A DNA stretch of 6,713 nucleotides from Pseudomonadota bacterium (lineage in GTDB: Bacteria; Myxococcota; Polyangia; GCA-2747355; JACKDQ01), in assembly GCA_030591195.1 (NCBI GenBank), contig JAUVBO010000149.1:1-6713 (forward strand), in the 5' to 3' direction. Within the stretch, counting starts at the first letter, position 1, and every line of letters starts with the position of its first letter. Position numbers and translations under genes: made by a program. Positions 1 to 6,713 of this stretch are shown here, piece by piece. The notes under the pieces are model-generated. The model saw nothing but the letters and a program-made list of their open reading frames with translations. It was not told where the DNA came from and searched no databases.

Positions 1-3000
1 ACCAGCTTCTCGAGCCGGATCAGCTGGTCCACGACCTCGAGGCGCTTGACCTTGCGGGTGGCGGTCCGCGGCAGCTCCCCGTCCCAGAGGTGGACGATCT
101 TGAGTCGCTTGTAGAACGGCAGGTCGGCCGACCGACTCGAGATCGCGTCGCGCACCCGCTGCTGCACCTCGTCCCGCGACAGCTCGGGCTCGGCCTCGTA
201 GTCGGGCACCACCAGCGCCGCCACGCGCTCGGCCGCGCCCTCGGGCAGCCCGACCACGCTCAGCTCCCTGATCAACGGATGGTCGCCGTAGAGCTCCTCG
301 AGCTCATCGGGGTAGACGTTGCTGCCGTTGCTGTCGACGATCACGTCCTTGCTCCGCCCGACGAGGTAGAGGTTGCCATCGTCGTCGAGCCGGCCGAGGT
401 CGCCGGTGTGCAGCCAGCCGTCGCGGATCGTGCGGGCGGTCGCCTCCTCGGCGTCGAAGTAGCCGCTCATCACGTTGTGCCCCCGGGCGATCACCTCGCC
501 GACGCCGGCGCGGTTCGGCTCGAGGATCTCGACCTCGACGTGAGGCAGGGGCTGGCCGACGCTGCCGAGCAACAGCCGGCCGTCGGGGCGGGCGACGGTC
601 AGCACCGGCGACGACTCGGCGAGGCCGTAGCCCTCATAGATCGGCATTCCGAGGCCGTGGAAGAGCTTCTTGACGTGGTCGCCGAGGGCCGACCCGCCGC
701 TGATCAGGTAGCGGATCCGACCGCCGAAGCGCCGGTGGATCAGGAGGAACAGCAGCCGGCCCAGGTCAAACGGGCCCTTGCGCGCGAGCCAGCTGTTGAG
801 CCGGATCATCCCGACCACCGAGCGCTGGAGCCACCCCGGCCCCTCGGCGAGCCGCGAGCGGATCCGCCGATAGAGCAGCTCCCACAGCGCCGGCACGCCG
901 ACGATCGCGGTGGTCTTGCCCTCGGCCAAGGCGTCGCTGATCGTACCGGCGTTGAGGTCGGGCAGATAGGTCACCTGCGAGCCGCGGGCCAGCGGCACCA
1001 GCAGGCCGGCGGAGAACTCGAAGGTGTGGTGCAGCGGCAGCACGCTGAGCATCCCGTCGCGCGGCGAGAAGTCGAAGACCCGCGCCAGCTCCGCGACGAT
1101 GAAGGTGAAGTTACGGTGACTGAGCATCACCCCCTTCGGCCTGCCAGTGGTGCCGGAGGTGAAGATCAGCGAGGCGAGCTGGTCGCGCTGGATCCGCGCC
1201 GGCAGGGCCTGACTCCGTCGCTGCTCGGTCTGCTCGCCGACCAGCGCGAACACCTCGGAGAAGGGCCAGAGCGCGGGCCCCCCTGATTCGGCTCCCTCGG
1301 CCAGCTGCCCGGAGAGCGCCGGCAGCCGCTGGCAGACCTTGACGCTCGCCAGCACGCCCTTGACCCGGGCGGCACGGGCGAGGTTGCACACCTCCTCGGC
1401 GCTCGCTTCGCGGTCCACCGGCACGCAGGTAGCGCCCGCCTTGAGCACGCCGAAGTAGGCCATCGCCCACTCGGGCTGGTTCTCGCTGAGCAGCATCACC
1501 CGGTCGCCCGGCTCGACGCCCCGCTCGGCGATGAAGCCGGCCACGCGGGTGGCGAGCTCCTGCAGCTCGGCGTAGGTGTAGCGGTCGCGGTGACCCTCGC
1601 GCAGGATCTGCATCGCCACCCGCTTGGCGTGGATCTTCGACGTCGTGTCGAACAACTCGACCAGGTGGTTGTAGGTGTAGATCGTCTGCGGCTTGGCGGC
1701 GAAGTCGTCCTCGAGCTCGGGAAGAACCCACTTGTGCAGCCCGGGGTAGTGGACCTCGAGCGAGTAGTGGTGCCAGTCGAGCGCGCCGATGTTCCAGGGG
1801 GTCAGCGGCCGCTCGGCCTCGGGCACCCGGGCGTGCAGCGCGCGGATGTTGTCGGCGCGGAGCGTGTAGTGGTTCTCGCCGATGAACGGCCGGTACATCT
1901 CGAAGACGTCCGCCAGCCCACCGCTCACCTGCTCGAGGCGGTCGACCTTACGCCGGACCTCGTCGAGCACGTCGGCCAGATGGCTCCCCCCCCAACGCGG
2001 ACGCACGCGCTCGATCGCCCGCTGGGCCGAGGTGGCCAGCCGCTTGATCACCGGCACCGGGCTGCGCTCGAACTCCTCGAAGGTCGCCGTGCGGGTCTCC
2101 ATCCGCGCCAGCGCCTGGTTGACCAGCCGGTTGCCCTCACGCTTCTGCAGGAAGTGCTTGCGCTTGTGCAGCCCGAGCAGGGTCACCATCCGCCGCATCC
2201 GCAGCGGGTTGACGTCCCCCGAGCAGAGCTGGTGGACCAGCTCCGGTCGCTCGACGCAGGCCTGGGCGGTGACCATCGCCAGCCCGGCGGCCACGTGGTC
2301 GACCGGGATCATGTCGAGGATCAGCTTGTCCGAGCAGGGGATCGTGTTCTGTCCCTTGAGCGCGAGGAAGACGATCGGCGCGCTGGTGGTGAAGCCCTCG
2401 TTCCAGCCCGGAAACGGGTAGACGGCCGAGCTCTCGACGATCGACGGCCGGACGATGGTGCGGACGATGCCCTCCTCGGCAGCGACCAGCTGCTCGGCGA
2501 GGGACTTGGTGTAGCAATAGATGTTCGGCCACCCCCAGCGCTCGGCGCGCTGCATGCCGAGGTCGGTCAGTCGCTGGCGGATCCAGCTCTTGCGCTCACG
2601 GGCCAGCGCCAGGCGAGCAAAGCGCTCGTTGTCCGGATCGCGGCCCTCGTCGCGGAGGCGTCGGCGGGCGACGAGGCGCAGCTCGGCGGCGAGCACCGCC
2701 TCCTTGGCCTCCTCGCGGACGCGCTCGGCGAGCTTGGCGCAGTCGGCGATCTCCTGCTCGGCGGAGAAGGTCGCCCCCTCGAGCTCCTCCTGGCGCGGGA
2801 AGAAACCGACCACCGGCTCGTCCTCCCAGATCGTCGCCGAGCGGTTGCCGGCGACGAAGCAGGTGCTGAGGTGGACCAGCGCCGGGCGCTTCATCCGCTT
2901 GACGAAGGCGATCACGTTCTTCGTCCCGGTGACGTTGGTCCGCAGCGACTGGTCGAGGGCCGGGTTGAAGGTCACGCGCCCCGAGCTGTTGACCACCACG

Positions 3001-3350
3001 TCGATGTCGTCGGCGATCGCCTGAGCCTCGGCCTCGTCGAGCCCGAGGTGGTCGCGGGTGATATCGCCGGCCGTGACCCGCACCTTGTCCCGCAGCAGGC
3101 CCTCGAGCGCCGCGCCGTAGCGCTCGCGCAGGGGGTCGAAGACCGGCGAGGTGGCCACCTCGGCGTCGAAGCGTGCCTGACTGTCGGTGCCGCTGCCCGG
3201 GCGAACCATCAGGTAGATCCGGCGGATGCCGGGGAAGCGGTGGAGCAGCAAGCTGAGGAACAGCTTTCCCAGAAAGCCCGTGCCACCGATGAGGTAGACG
3301 CTGCGGCCGTCGAGGATCTCGGTCGTCGATAGCTGGCCTTGACCGCTCAC
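1..3350 (-). CDS. Fatty acyl-CoA reductase / acyl-CoA synthetase fusion protein (3' end beyond left edge)
   Basis: One uninterrupted frame of 1116 codons joins two enzymes; there is no stop before the window edge. Residues about 15-550 are an alcohol-forming fatty acyl-CoA reductase (NAD_binding_4 plus FAR_C type). It shows the nucleotide-binding motif GGTGFLGK (22-29), LSTCFVAGN around S162, a charged, probably helical insert (about 195-272), and [15 protein letters not shown] with the YxxxK pair Y278/K282, which is very typical of FARs. Residues about 553-1105 are an ANL-superfamily acyl-CoA synthetase: [13 protein letters not shown] (about 728-740), YGLAE (908-912), TGD (982-984), [10 protein letters not shown] (around Y1013) and the C-terminal catalytic Lys motif TATRKVKR (K1100). 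From family knowledge, it should activate a fatty acid to acyl-CoA and reduce acyl-CoA to fatty alcohol with NADPH. No carrier domain is visible between the halves. The GTG start was chosen because AGGAGG lies 5 nt upstream; an in-frame GTG at 3371 lies upstream of that site. It is the third gene of a probable operon. A myxobacterial ElbD-like ether-lipid enzyme is a plausible identity, but I infer this only. Confidence 0.9.
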   Translation of the reverse strand, partial: MSGQGQLSTTEILDGRSVYLIGGTGFLGKLFLSLLLHRFPGIRRIYLMVRPGSGTDSQARFDAEVATSPVFDPLRERYGAALEGLLRDKVRVTAGDITRDHLGLDEAEAQAIADDIDVVVNSSGRVTFNPALDQSLRTNVTGTKNVIAFVKRMKRPALVHLSTCFVAGNRSATIWEDEPVVGFFPRQEELEGATFSAEQEIADCAKLAERVREEAKEAVLAAELRLVARRRLRDEGRDPDNERFARLALARERKSWIRQRLTDLGMQRAERWGWPNIYCYTKSLAEQLVAAEEGIVRTIVRPSIVESSAVYPFPGWNEGFTTSAPIVFLALKGQNTIPCSDKLILDMIPVDHVAAGLAMVTAQACVERPELVHQLCSGDVNPLRMRRMVTLLGLHKRKHFLQKREGNRLVNQALARMETRTATFEEFERSPVPVIKRLATSAQRAIERVRPRWGGSHLADVLDEVRRKVDRLEQVSGGLADVFEMYRPFIGENHYTLRADNIRALHARVPEAERPLTPWNIGALDWHHYSLEVHYPGLHKWVLPELEDDFAAKPQTIYTYNHLVELFDTTSKIHAKRVAMQILREGHRDRYTYAELQELATRVAGFIAERGVEPGDRVMLLSENQPEWAMAYFGVLKAGATCVPVDREASAEEVCNLARAARVKGVLASVKVCQRLPALSGQLAEGAESGGPALWPFSEVFALVGEQTEQRRSQALPARIQRDQLASLIFTSGTTGRPKGVMLSHRNFTFIVAELARVFDFSPRDGMLSVLPLHHTFEFSAGLLVPLARGSQVTYLPDLNAGTISDALAEGKTTAIVGVPALWELLYRRIRSRLAEGPGWLQRSVVGMIRLNSWLARKGPFDLGRLLFLLIHRRFGGRIRYLISGGSALGDHVKKLFHGLGMPIYEGYGLAESSPVLTVARPDGRLLLGSVGQPLPHVEVEILEPNRAGVGEVIARGHNVMSGYFDAEEATARTIRDGWLHTGDLGRLDDDGNLYLVGRSKDVIVDSNGSNVYPDELEELYGDHPLIRELSVVGLPEGAAERVAALVVPDYEAEPELSRDEVQQRVRDAISSRSADLPFYKRLKIVHLWDGELPRTATRKVKRLEVVDQLIRLEKL

Positions 3351-3355
3351 CCGCG

Positions 3356-3361
3356 CCTCCT
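3356..3361 (-). promoter_or_regulatory. Ribosome binding site of the reductase/synthetase fusion gene
   Basis: Read on the minus strand this is AGGAGG, followed by five bases and then the GTG at 3350. It decides the start in favour of that GTG over the in-frame GTG at 3371, which lies upstream of the site. It sits in the 36-nt gap after the LarA-like gene, so the third cistron can be initiated independently of translational coupling. Confidence 0.75.
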
Positions 3362-3386
3362 GTCGTTGCACCCGCGGTGGCCTCGC

Positions 3387-4991
3387 CTACTCGACATCGG
3401 CGATCACGATCGGCGGCAGGTGCAGGAGCGTGATCTCGGGTGAGGGCCCGACCTCGCTCTTGGCCATCGCCAGCGCCTCGGCGACGGTATCGGCCCGATC
3501 CCAGCCGAGCAGCGCCGGCACGTGGGCGTTCTTCGCCCCGGCGGCGATCACCTTGCCCACCTGCTGGCGACCGTTCTCGCCCCAGTACCACATGAAGAAC
3601 GGGTGGGTGGGGTGGTAGGCGATCCCCCGGCGAAACATCTCGATGTAGCTCGGGTTGTGGGCGAACTCCTCCTCGGACTTGGAGCGCAGGGTGAAGGCAT
3701 CGCGGGTCTCGGGCAGCAGCCGGTGGAAGAACTCGATGTAGCTCGGGTGCTGCTCGTGATCGAAGTCGACGTGGCACGGATGGGCGAGGATCAGCACCCC
3801 GCCCTTCTTCAGCAGCGGCTTGCCGCGGTAGAAGTTGAACAGGTAGCCGAGCCCCATCACCTGCACCAGCAGCGGGTTGAGGATCGAGTTGACGCTGTAC
3901 GGGCAGATGGGCGGCACGCCGATGACGAGGATGTCGGCCTGGCCACGAACCCGCACCGCGTACTGGTCGAAGTTGCGCTGGAGGATCTTGTCGTGGGTCG
4001 GCTCGCAGGCGCCGGCGTGGCAGGCGATCAGCTCGAAGCTCGCCGGGACCTTGGCGAAGACCTCGCGCTTGACCCGCTTCGGCAGCTTGCTGGTCGCCCA
4101 GCGCATGCCCTCGAACTTGAGCCGGTCGAGCTCGGTGAAGTCGTCTTCGTTCTTGTGAAAGAAGTCGAGCTGGCCCTTGAACATCCGGTTGTTCAGCGCC
4201 GTCTCGAGGTGGAAGATCTTGACGTGCTCGTGGATCAGCCGCCCCTGGCGGTTGATCTTGTTCGCCAGCTCCGACTTTTCCGGCCGCGGATCCATGTAGC
4301 TCATGCTGTCGCGGATCGTCTGCGGCTCGTGGTGGGCACGAAGGGTCTGGTAGTCGACCAGCCCGGTGGCCACGGACTTGTGGCCGCCGTCCATCGGCGT
4401 GAGGTTGATGTTGACGTAGATCAGCAGGTCCGACTCGGCCGCCCGGCGGCTGAAGCGAACGACCTCGCCGTGGTCGGTCTCGCCGAGGGTGACGATCCCG
4501 TCGGGGTCCTCGGCGTCGTGGTTGTAGTAGCGATCGGGGTAGAAGGCGTCGAAGATCTTGCGCCCCACCATCCGCCGCATCTCGGCCCTGGACATCTTGC
4601 GGTGGATCCCGGTGGCGATGATCAGGTGCACGTCGTCGATGCCGTGGGCGTCGAGCATCTCGAGCAAGATCTCGAGCATCGTCTGGCGGATGTCGGGGGT
4701 GACCATCGGCGGCAGCGGCAGGCTGATGTCGTCGAGCGCGATGGTGACCTTCGACCCCTGCTCGAGCAGCGCGTGGAGCGGGTCCATCTGCTCGGGGTGG
4801 CTCAGCGCGTGGTGGATCGCCGCCCGTGGGTTGGGCAGGCCCTCGATCGGCTGGCGAGGATAGATCACCCGCGTGCCCACCGGGAAGTCCTCGAGCAGCA
4901 GATCCTCGCCGGAAAAGAGAATCCGTGGGGCGGAGTCACTCTCGATGTAGACCACCGAGTCGTCCAGCTTGCGTCGGGGCAGCGCTCTCAT
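3387..4991 (-). CDS. LarA-superfamily (lactate racemase-like, DUF2088) protein
   Basis: This 534-residue protein is longer than typical LarA (roughly 420-430). The LarA N-terminal signatures are present in order: DDISLPLPP (87-95), ATGIHRKMS (126-134), NHD (157-159), [10 protein letters not shown] (169-178), [11 protein letters not shown] (201-211) and a His pair at 220-221. Aligned by eye with Lactobacillus plantarum LarA, K205 matches the Lys that carries the nickel-pincer nucleotide, H221 (16 residues on) matches the nickel-ligand His, and H130 matches catalytic His108. The position of substrate-binding Arg75 is Leu91, and the position of catalytic His174 is Ile195. It is therefore probably an NPN-dependent racemase or epimerase-like enzyme, but not a lactate racemase. 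The C-terminal half has unusual Cys/His clusters (CHAGAC at 324-329; [12 protein letters not shown] at 404-415). No signal peptide or membrane segment is seen. The ATG has AAGGA eight bases upstream. It lies between a HAD gene (19-nt gap) and the reductase/synthetase fusion (36-nt gap), which suggests a lipid-linked role. The substrate is unknown. Confidence 0.87.
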   Translation of the reverse strand: MRALPRRKLDDSVVYIESDSAPRILFSGEDLLLEDFPVGTRVIYPRQPIEGLPNPRAAIHHALSHPEQMDPLHALLEQGSKVTIALDDISLPLPPMVTPDIRQTMLEILLEMLDAHGIDDVHLIIATGIHRKMSRAEMRRMVGRKIFDAFYPDRYYNHDAEDPDGIVTLGETDHGEVVRFSRRAAESDLLIYVNINLTPMDGGHKSVATGLVDYQTLRAHHEPQTIRDSMSYMDPRPEKSELANKINRQGRLIHEHVKIFHLETALNNRMFKGQLDFFHKNEDDFTELDRLKFEGMRWATSKLPKRVKREVFAKVPASFELIACHAGACEPTHDKILQRNFDQYAVRVRGQADILVIGVPPICPYSVNSILNPLLVQVMGLGYLFNFYRGKPLLKKGGVLILAHPCHVDFDHEQHPSYIEFFHRLLPETRDAFTLRSKSEEEFAHNPSYIEMFRRGIAYHPTHPFFMWYWGENGRQQVGKVIAAGAKNAHVPALLGWDRADTVAEALAMAKSEVGPSPEITLLHLPPIVIADVE

Positions 4992-5010
4992 GTTCAGCGT
5001 CCTTGCATGC

Positions 5011-5676
5011 TCACCGCAGGTCGAGGATCGGCCAGTCGTGGCGCACCGCAGTGGCCCGCAGGCGCAGGCCCGGGTTGACGGCTGCGGGGTGACCGACCAT
5101 CGATAGCATCGGCAGATCGCTCATGCTATCGCTGTAGCAGTAGGAGTCCGAGAGGCTGAGCCCCTCGCGCTCGGCGTAGGTACGGATCCAGGAGGCCTTG
5201 GTCGCGCTGGCGATCACCGGCGGCAGCAGCCGCCCGGTGGCCAGGCCGCCGACGAACTCGAGGCGGTTGGACACGTGGTCGTCGAAGCCGAGGTGCTCCA
5301 CCAGGCGCCCGACGGAAAAGTCGAGAGCGCCGGTGACGAGTACTTGACGCAAGCCGAGCTGCTTCGACCTGGCTACCAGCGTGTAGGCGCCAGGGTAGAT
5401 GTTCGGCCTGACAACTTTTTCGAACAGCTCGTCGCCGAGATGGCGCAGCCGGTCCTCGGACTCGCCCTTGTAGCTGTTGAAGAAGATGCTGTTGAACACC
5501 TTGCGGCTGTAGAGATCGGCCGCCGCGAACAGGGGGATCTCGAGCAGGGTCCGTGCCGTCCGGCCCACGCTACGCAGCAAGCCCGGTTGGTTGCGGGCAA
5601 AAAACCCAAGGGTGTTGACCAGGTTGGTTCGGACCAGCGTTCCGTCCAAGTCGTAGAATGCCGCCGCCCTGCTCAT
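5011..5676 (-). CDS. HAD-IB family hydrolase (probable phosphatase)
   Basis: This 221-residue protein carries all four haloacid dehalogenase motifs. Motif I is FYDLDGTL with the nucleophile D9 and acid/base D11. Motif II is LVTGALDF with T115. Motif III is K160 in SATKAS. Motif IV is [13 protein letters not shown] with D183 and D187. The YSDSxSDLPML form and the N-terminal helical cap (about 18-90, including [11 protein letters not shown]) are typical of subfamily IB hydrolases, which resemble phosphoserine phosphatase and the CicA-type proteins. The family normally hydrolyses small phosphate monoesters through an Mg2+-dependent phospho-aspartate. The substrate cannot be read from the sequence. 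It is the first gene of the probable operon, and the two genes behind it suggest a phosphorylated lipid-precursor substrate (inference). It starts directly at the divergent intergenic region; the ATG has no recognisable Shine-Dalgarno site, so initiation may be weak or near-leaderless. It ends 19 nt before the LarA-like gene. Confidence 0.88.
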   Translation of the reverse strand: MSRAAAFYDLDGTLVRTNLVNTLGFFARNQPGLLRSVGRTARTLLEIPLFAAADLYSRKVFNSIFFNSYKGESEDRLRHLGDELFEKVVRPNIYPGAYTLVARSKQLGLRQVLVTGALDFSVGRLVEHLGFDDHVSNRLEFVGGLATGRLLPPVIASATKASWIRTYAEREGLSLSDSYCYSDSMSDLPMLSMVGHPAAVNPGLRLRATAVRHDWPILDLR

Positions 5677-5685
5677 GACCCGCGC

Positions 5686-5713
5686 AATAACCCGAAGGTC
5701 GAGCTGCCGTCAA
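5686..5713 (-). promoter_or_regulatory. Weak candidate promoter of the minus-strand operon
   Basis: Read on the minus strand, TTGACG (5713-5708) resembles a -35 box. After 16 bases, GTTATT (5691-5686) matches only three of six positions of a -10 box. If it is used, transcription would begin within a few bases of the HAD-hydrolase ATG at 5676, which would fit the absence of a ribosome binding site there. The -35 match is good and the -10 is poor. In a GC-rich genome the call is tentative. Confidence 0.25.
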
Positions 5714-5730
5714 GCGAGCTAGTCACCGAA

Positions 5731-5749
5731 CTCCCGGTTTTGGCGGGAG
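5731..5749. repeat. Small inverted repeat in the divergent intergenic region
   Basis: The arms CTCCCG (5731-5736) and CGGGAG (5744-5749) are perfect inverted copies around the 7-base centre GTTTTGG. It lies upstream of the candidate -35 box of the minus-strand operon and between the two divergent units, a place where an operator could serve both. There is no T-tract on either side, so it does not look like a terminator. A six-base arm can arise by chance. Confidence 0.3.
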
Positions 5750-5779
5750 AAGTTGGGACGCTGCGTCATGTCCGGCGGT

Positions 5780-5787
5780 GGAGGTGA
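5780..5787 (+). promoter_or_regulatory. Strong Shine-Dalgarno sequence upstream of, and in frame with, the lipoprotein gene
   Basis: GGAGGTGA is a near-perfect complement of the usual 16S rRNA 3' end, and an ATG follows at 5789. That ATG is in the same frame as the lipoprotein start at 5909, with no stop between them. It could mark an alternative start adding 40 residues, MSRPMVEP onward. The extra residues are Pro/Arg/Ser-rich, with several AT-ending codons (ttt, tct, agt, tat), and would sit before the signal peptide. I therefore prefer 5909 as the start of the secreted form, but this site is unusually good and should not be ignored. Confidence 0.4.
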
Positions 5788-5834
5788 GATGTCCCGGCCG
5801 ATGGTGGAGCCGGCTCCGGGCCCGCTGCAGGTTT

Positions 5835-5855
5835 CGTCCGGCGGACGCCCTTTTT
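5835..5855 (+). terminator. Weak terminator-like hairpin with T-tract
   Basis: CGTCC (5835-5839) pairs with GGACG (5843-5847) around a three-base loop, and after CCC there is a run of five T (5851-5855). The stem is short and is separated from the T-run by three C. It lies between the strong upstream Shine-Dalgarno sequence and the preferred lipoprotein start. It could end or attenuate a transcript starting further upstream on this strand, or be chance. Confidence 0.22.
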
Positions 5856-5908
5856 CTCCGCGCCCACTGGATAGTCGCTATGCTGAGTGCTCCACGGGGG
5901 AATCGAGG

Positions 5909-6713
5909 ATGGTCAACGTTTCGGTGAGCGCACGGACATTGATCTTGGGCTGGACGCTCGCCGGGGCTGGCTGTGATCTTCTCTCGGGCTATTCCAGCGT
6001 GGGCCTCGCAGACGGATTCCGGGCAGACCTCGCGGCCGACGGTGACATGGCGGACGCCGGAGCGACCGTCGATCTCCCCGATTTCAGCCCGGATACCGCA
6101 CCAGCGGACGTCGGACTGCCAGCGGACGTCGGACTGCCGGACGTTGGTCCGGATGCCGGACTACCGGATGCCGGTCCGGATCTCGGACTACCGGATGTCG
6201 GTCCGGATCTCGGACTACCGGATGTCGGTCCGGATGCCGGATCGCCGGACGTCGGACTACCGGACGTCGGTCCGGATGTCGGACTACCGGATGTCGGGCC
6301 GGATCTCGGATCGCCGCCGGCGTGCAACCAAGCCAACGCCTACGTCGACCATGTGGTCGACGCCACGATGGTGCTCTGCCATGCCACCGCCCCCGGCACC
6401 CTGGACTACAGCCAGTGCGAGGCCGAGGAGAAGCTCTGCAACACGGCAGGGGGCTGGAAGCTCTGTCCCGCGTCGGTCTACCGGGCACGCTTCGCCACCG
6501 CAGCGCCGCCCACCGCCGCGAGCTACCATGCATGGCTCGGCGGCTGCGCCCGGAACGGGTCGACCGTGTACGCGCCGACGGACGTGCCTTGCAGCTCGTG
6601 CGCCACGGTCGAGGGCATGATGGCCAACCTGGCCTGGACCTGCGACGGCGCCCAGGTGACCTCCAAGGGCAAGCTTCTGCACTACGGCCTCGCCACCGAC
6701 CCCGACTGTCGTC
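5909..6713 (+). CDS. Predicted lipoprotein with Asp/Pro/Gly repeat stalk and Cys-rich domain (3' end beyond right edge)
   Basis: The frame is open for 268 codons to the window edge. Residues 1-22 look like a type II signal peptide: one Arg at position 9, a hydrophobic core (LILGWTLAGAG) and Cys22, followed by Asp23. The lipobox is imperfect because position -3 is Gly rather than Leu/Val/Ala. A linker follows, then a stalk at residues 65-135 built from PADVGL and PDVGPDLGL-type repeats. The rest (136-268) has ten cysteines (139, 157, 170, 177, 186, 213, 228, 231, 245, 267), suggesting a disulphide-stabilised extracytoplasmic domain. The stretch LCNTAGGWKLCPASVYRA faintly recalls the RLCT-EW motif of sulfatase-modifying-factor-like domains, but I do not recognise the family. 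Acidic low-complexity stalks behind a lipobox are common in myxobacterial and bradymonad surface proteins. The start at 5909 has GGGGGA seven bases upstream; an in-frame ATG at 5789 is an alternative. It is transcribed away from the lipid operon, so no functional link is implied. Confidence 0.75.
   Translation, partial: MVNVSVSARTLILGWTLAGAGCDLLSGYSSVGLADGFRADLAADGDMADAGATVDLPDFSPDTAPADVGLPADVGLPDVGPDAGLPDAGPDLGLPDVGPDLGLPDVGPDAGSPDVGLPDVGPDVGLPDVGPDLGSPPACNQANAYVDHVVDATMVLCHATAPGTLDYSQCEAEEKLCNTAGGWKLCPASVYRARFATAAPPTAASYHAWLGGCARNGSTVYAPTDVPCSSCATVEGMMANLAWTCDGAQVTSKGKLLHYGLATDPDCR
6101..6313 (+). repeat. Degenerate 27-bp tandem repeat encoding the Asp/Pro/Gly stalk
   Basis: Two identical 18-bp units (6101-6118 and 6119-6136) encode PADVGL. 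They are followed by 27-bp units beginning at 6137, 6164, 6191, 6218, 6260 and 6287, with one shortened 15-bp unit at 6245-6259. Each 27-bp unit is a 12-bp plus a 15-bp half, both starting CCGGA, and encodes PDxGPDxG followed by L or S. All lengths are multiples of three, so gain or loss of units keeps the frame. The third base of codons varies between copies, so the array is not freshly amplified. The units are contiguous and in frame, which excludes CRISPR. Confidence 0.9.

Noticed and set aside
90..1286. Long open plus-strand frame opposite the synthetase half
   Set aside because: It is antisense to the ANL domain with its intact motifs. Its translation is rich in Arg, Val, Asp, His and Gln with no recognisable motif, as expected of an antisense frame in GC-rich DNA.
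1986..1993. Run of eight C as a possible frameshift splitting the fusion into two genes
   Set aside because: The same codon phase is kept from the GTG at 3350 through the SGTTG motif near 1155 to the edge. Sequence on both sides of the run reads sensibly ([11 protein letters not shown]), so no frameshift is needed.
1590..3332. Long open plus-strand frame opposite the reductase half
   Set aside because: It is antisense to the FAR domain and has low-complexity Leu/Val/Asp/Gly/Arg/His composition. The minus-strand frame carries all the conserved motifs.
3387..4991. Calling the gene larA, lactate racemase
   Set aside because: The Arg75 and His174 equivalents are not conserved, the protein is about 100 residues longer, and the neighbours are lipid genes. 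Only superfamily membership is supported.
3522..5078. Long open plus-strand frame opposite the LarA-like gene
   Set aside because: It is repetitive Val/Asp/Gly/His/Leu-rich sequence without domain motifs and is fully explained as antisense of the LarA-like coding sequence.
5101..5131. Perfect 9-bp inverted repeat CGATAGCAT / ATGCTATCG
   Set aside because: It lies inside the HAD motif IV codons (SDSM and MLSM) and follows from codon choice. One such repeat is roughly expected by chance in a window of this size.
5868..5884. Sigma-54-like promoter (GG ... GC) before the lipoprotein gene
   Set aside because: The distance between GG and GC is 11 bases instead of the required 10, and the surrounding consensus is poor.
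6101..6313. CRISPR-like short repeats
   Set aside because: The units are contiguous without spacers, degenerate, and in frame within a coding sequence with a matching peptide repeat.
5973..6620. Alternative plus-strand frame with MPDYRMSVRISD-type repeats, and minus-strand Pro/Ser/Gly-rich frames over the same array
   Set aside because: They are frame shadows of the tandem repeat. The frame from 5909 has the signal peptide, ordered stalk and conserved-looking cysteine domain.

Overview
This 6.7 kb window is GC-rich and holds four protein-coding genes in two divergent units, with no RNA gene, IS element, CRISPR array or origin that I can see. The GC-rich codon use and a lipoprotein with an Asp/Pro/Gly spacer (PDVGPDLGL-type repeats) followed by a Cys-rich domain suggest a myxobacterium-like or bradymonad-like lineage (former Deltaproteobacteria). 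This is inference from style, not from a marker gene.

Minus-strand unit, read from about 5676 down to the left edge. It starts with a HAD-IB type hydrolase (5011-5676). After a 19-nt gap comes a 534-residue LarA-superfamily (DUF2088, lactate-racemase-like) protein (3387-4991). After a further 36-nt gap, a GTG start with a strong AGGAGG site opens a very large fusion protein (3350 to the left edge, at least 1116 residues). Its N-terminal half is an alcohol-forming fatty acyl-CoA reductase and its C-terminal half a complete acyl-CoA synthetase of the ANL (AMP-binding) superfamily. The gene has no stop in the window, so a third domain may follow. The spacing and order argue for one operon.

Possible joint role: the synthetase half would activate a fatty acid and the reductase half would reduce the thioester to a fatty alcohol, as needed for ether lipids or wax esters. 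A resemblance to the multifunctional ElbD enzyme of myxobacterial ether-lipid synthesis is plausible from memory but unproven. The HAD protein could dephosphorylate an intermediate. The LarA-like protein keeps the residues expected to hold the nickel-pincer (NPN) cofactor but has lost two substrate/catalytic positions of lactate racemase. It may therefore be an NPN enzyme with a different, possibly lipid-linked, substrate. This is the most interesting part of the window.

Plus-strand unit, from 5909 to the right edge. This is the 5' part of a predicted secreted lipoprotein: signal peptide with a candidate lipobox Cys at 22, a 71-residue Asp/Pro/Gly repeat stalk encoded by degenerate 27-bp tandem repeats, then a domain with ten cysteines in about 130 residues. 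The 232-bp divergent intergenic region carries a small inverted repeat, a weak candidate promoter for the minus-strand unit, a strong Shine-Dalgarno sequence in frame with the lipoprotein but 120 nt upstream of its preferred start, and a weak terminator-like hairpin.
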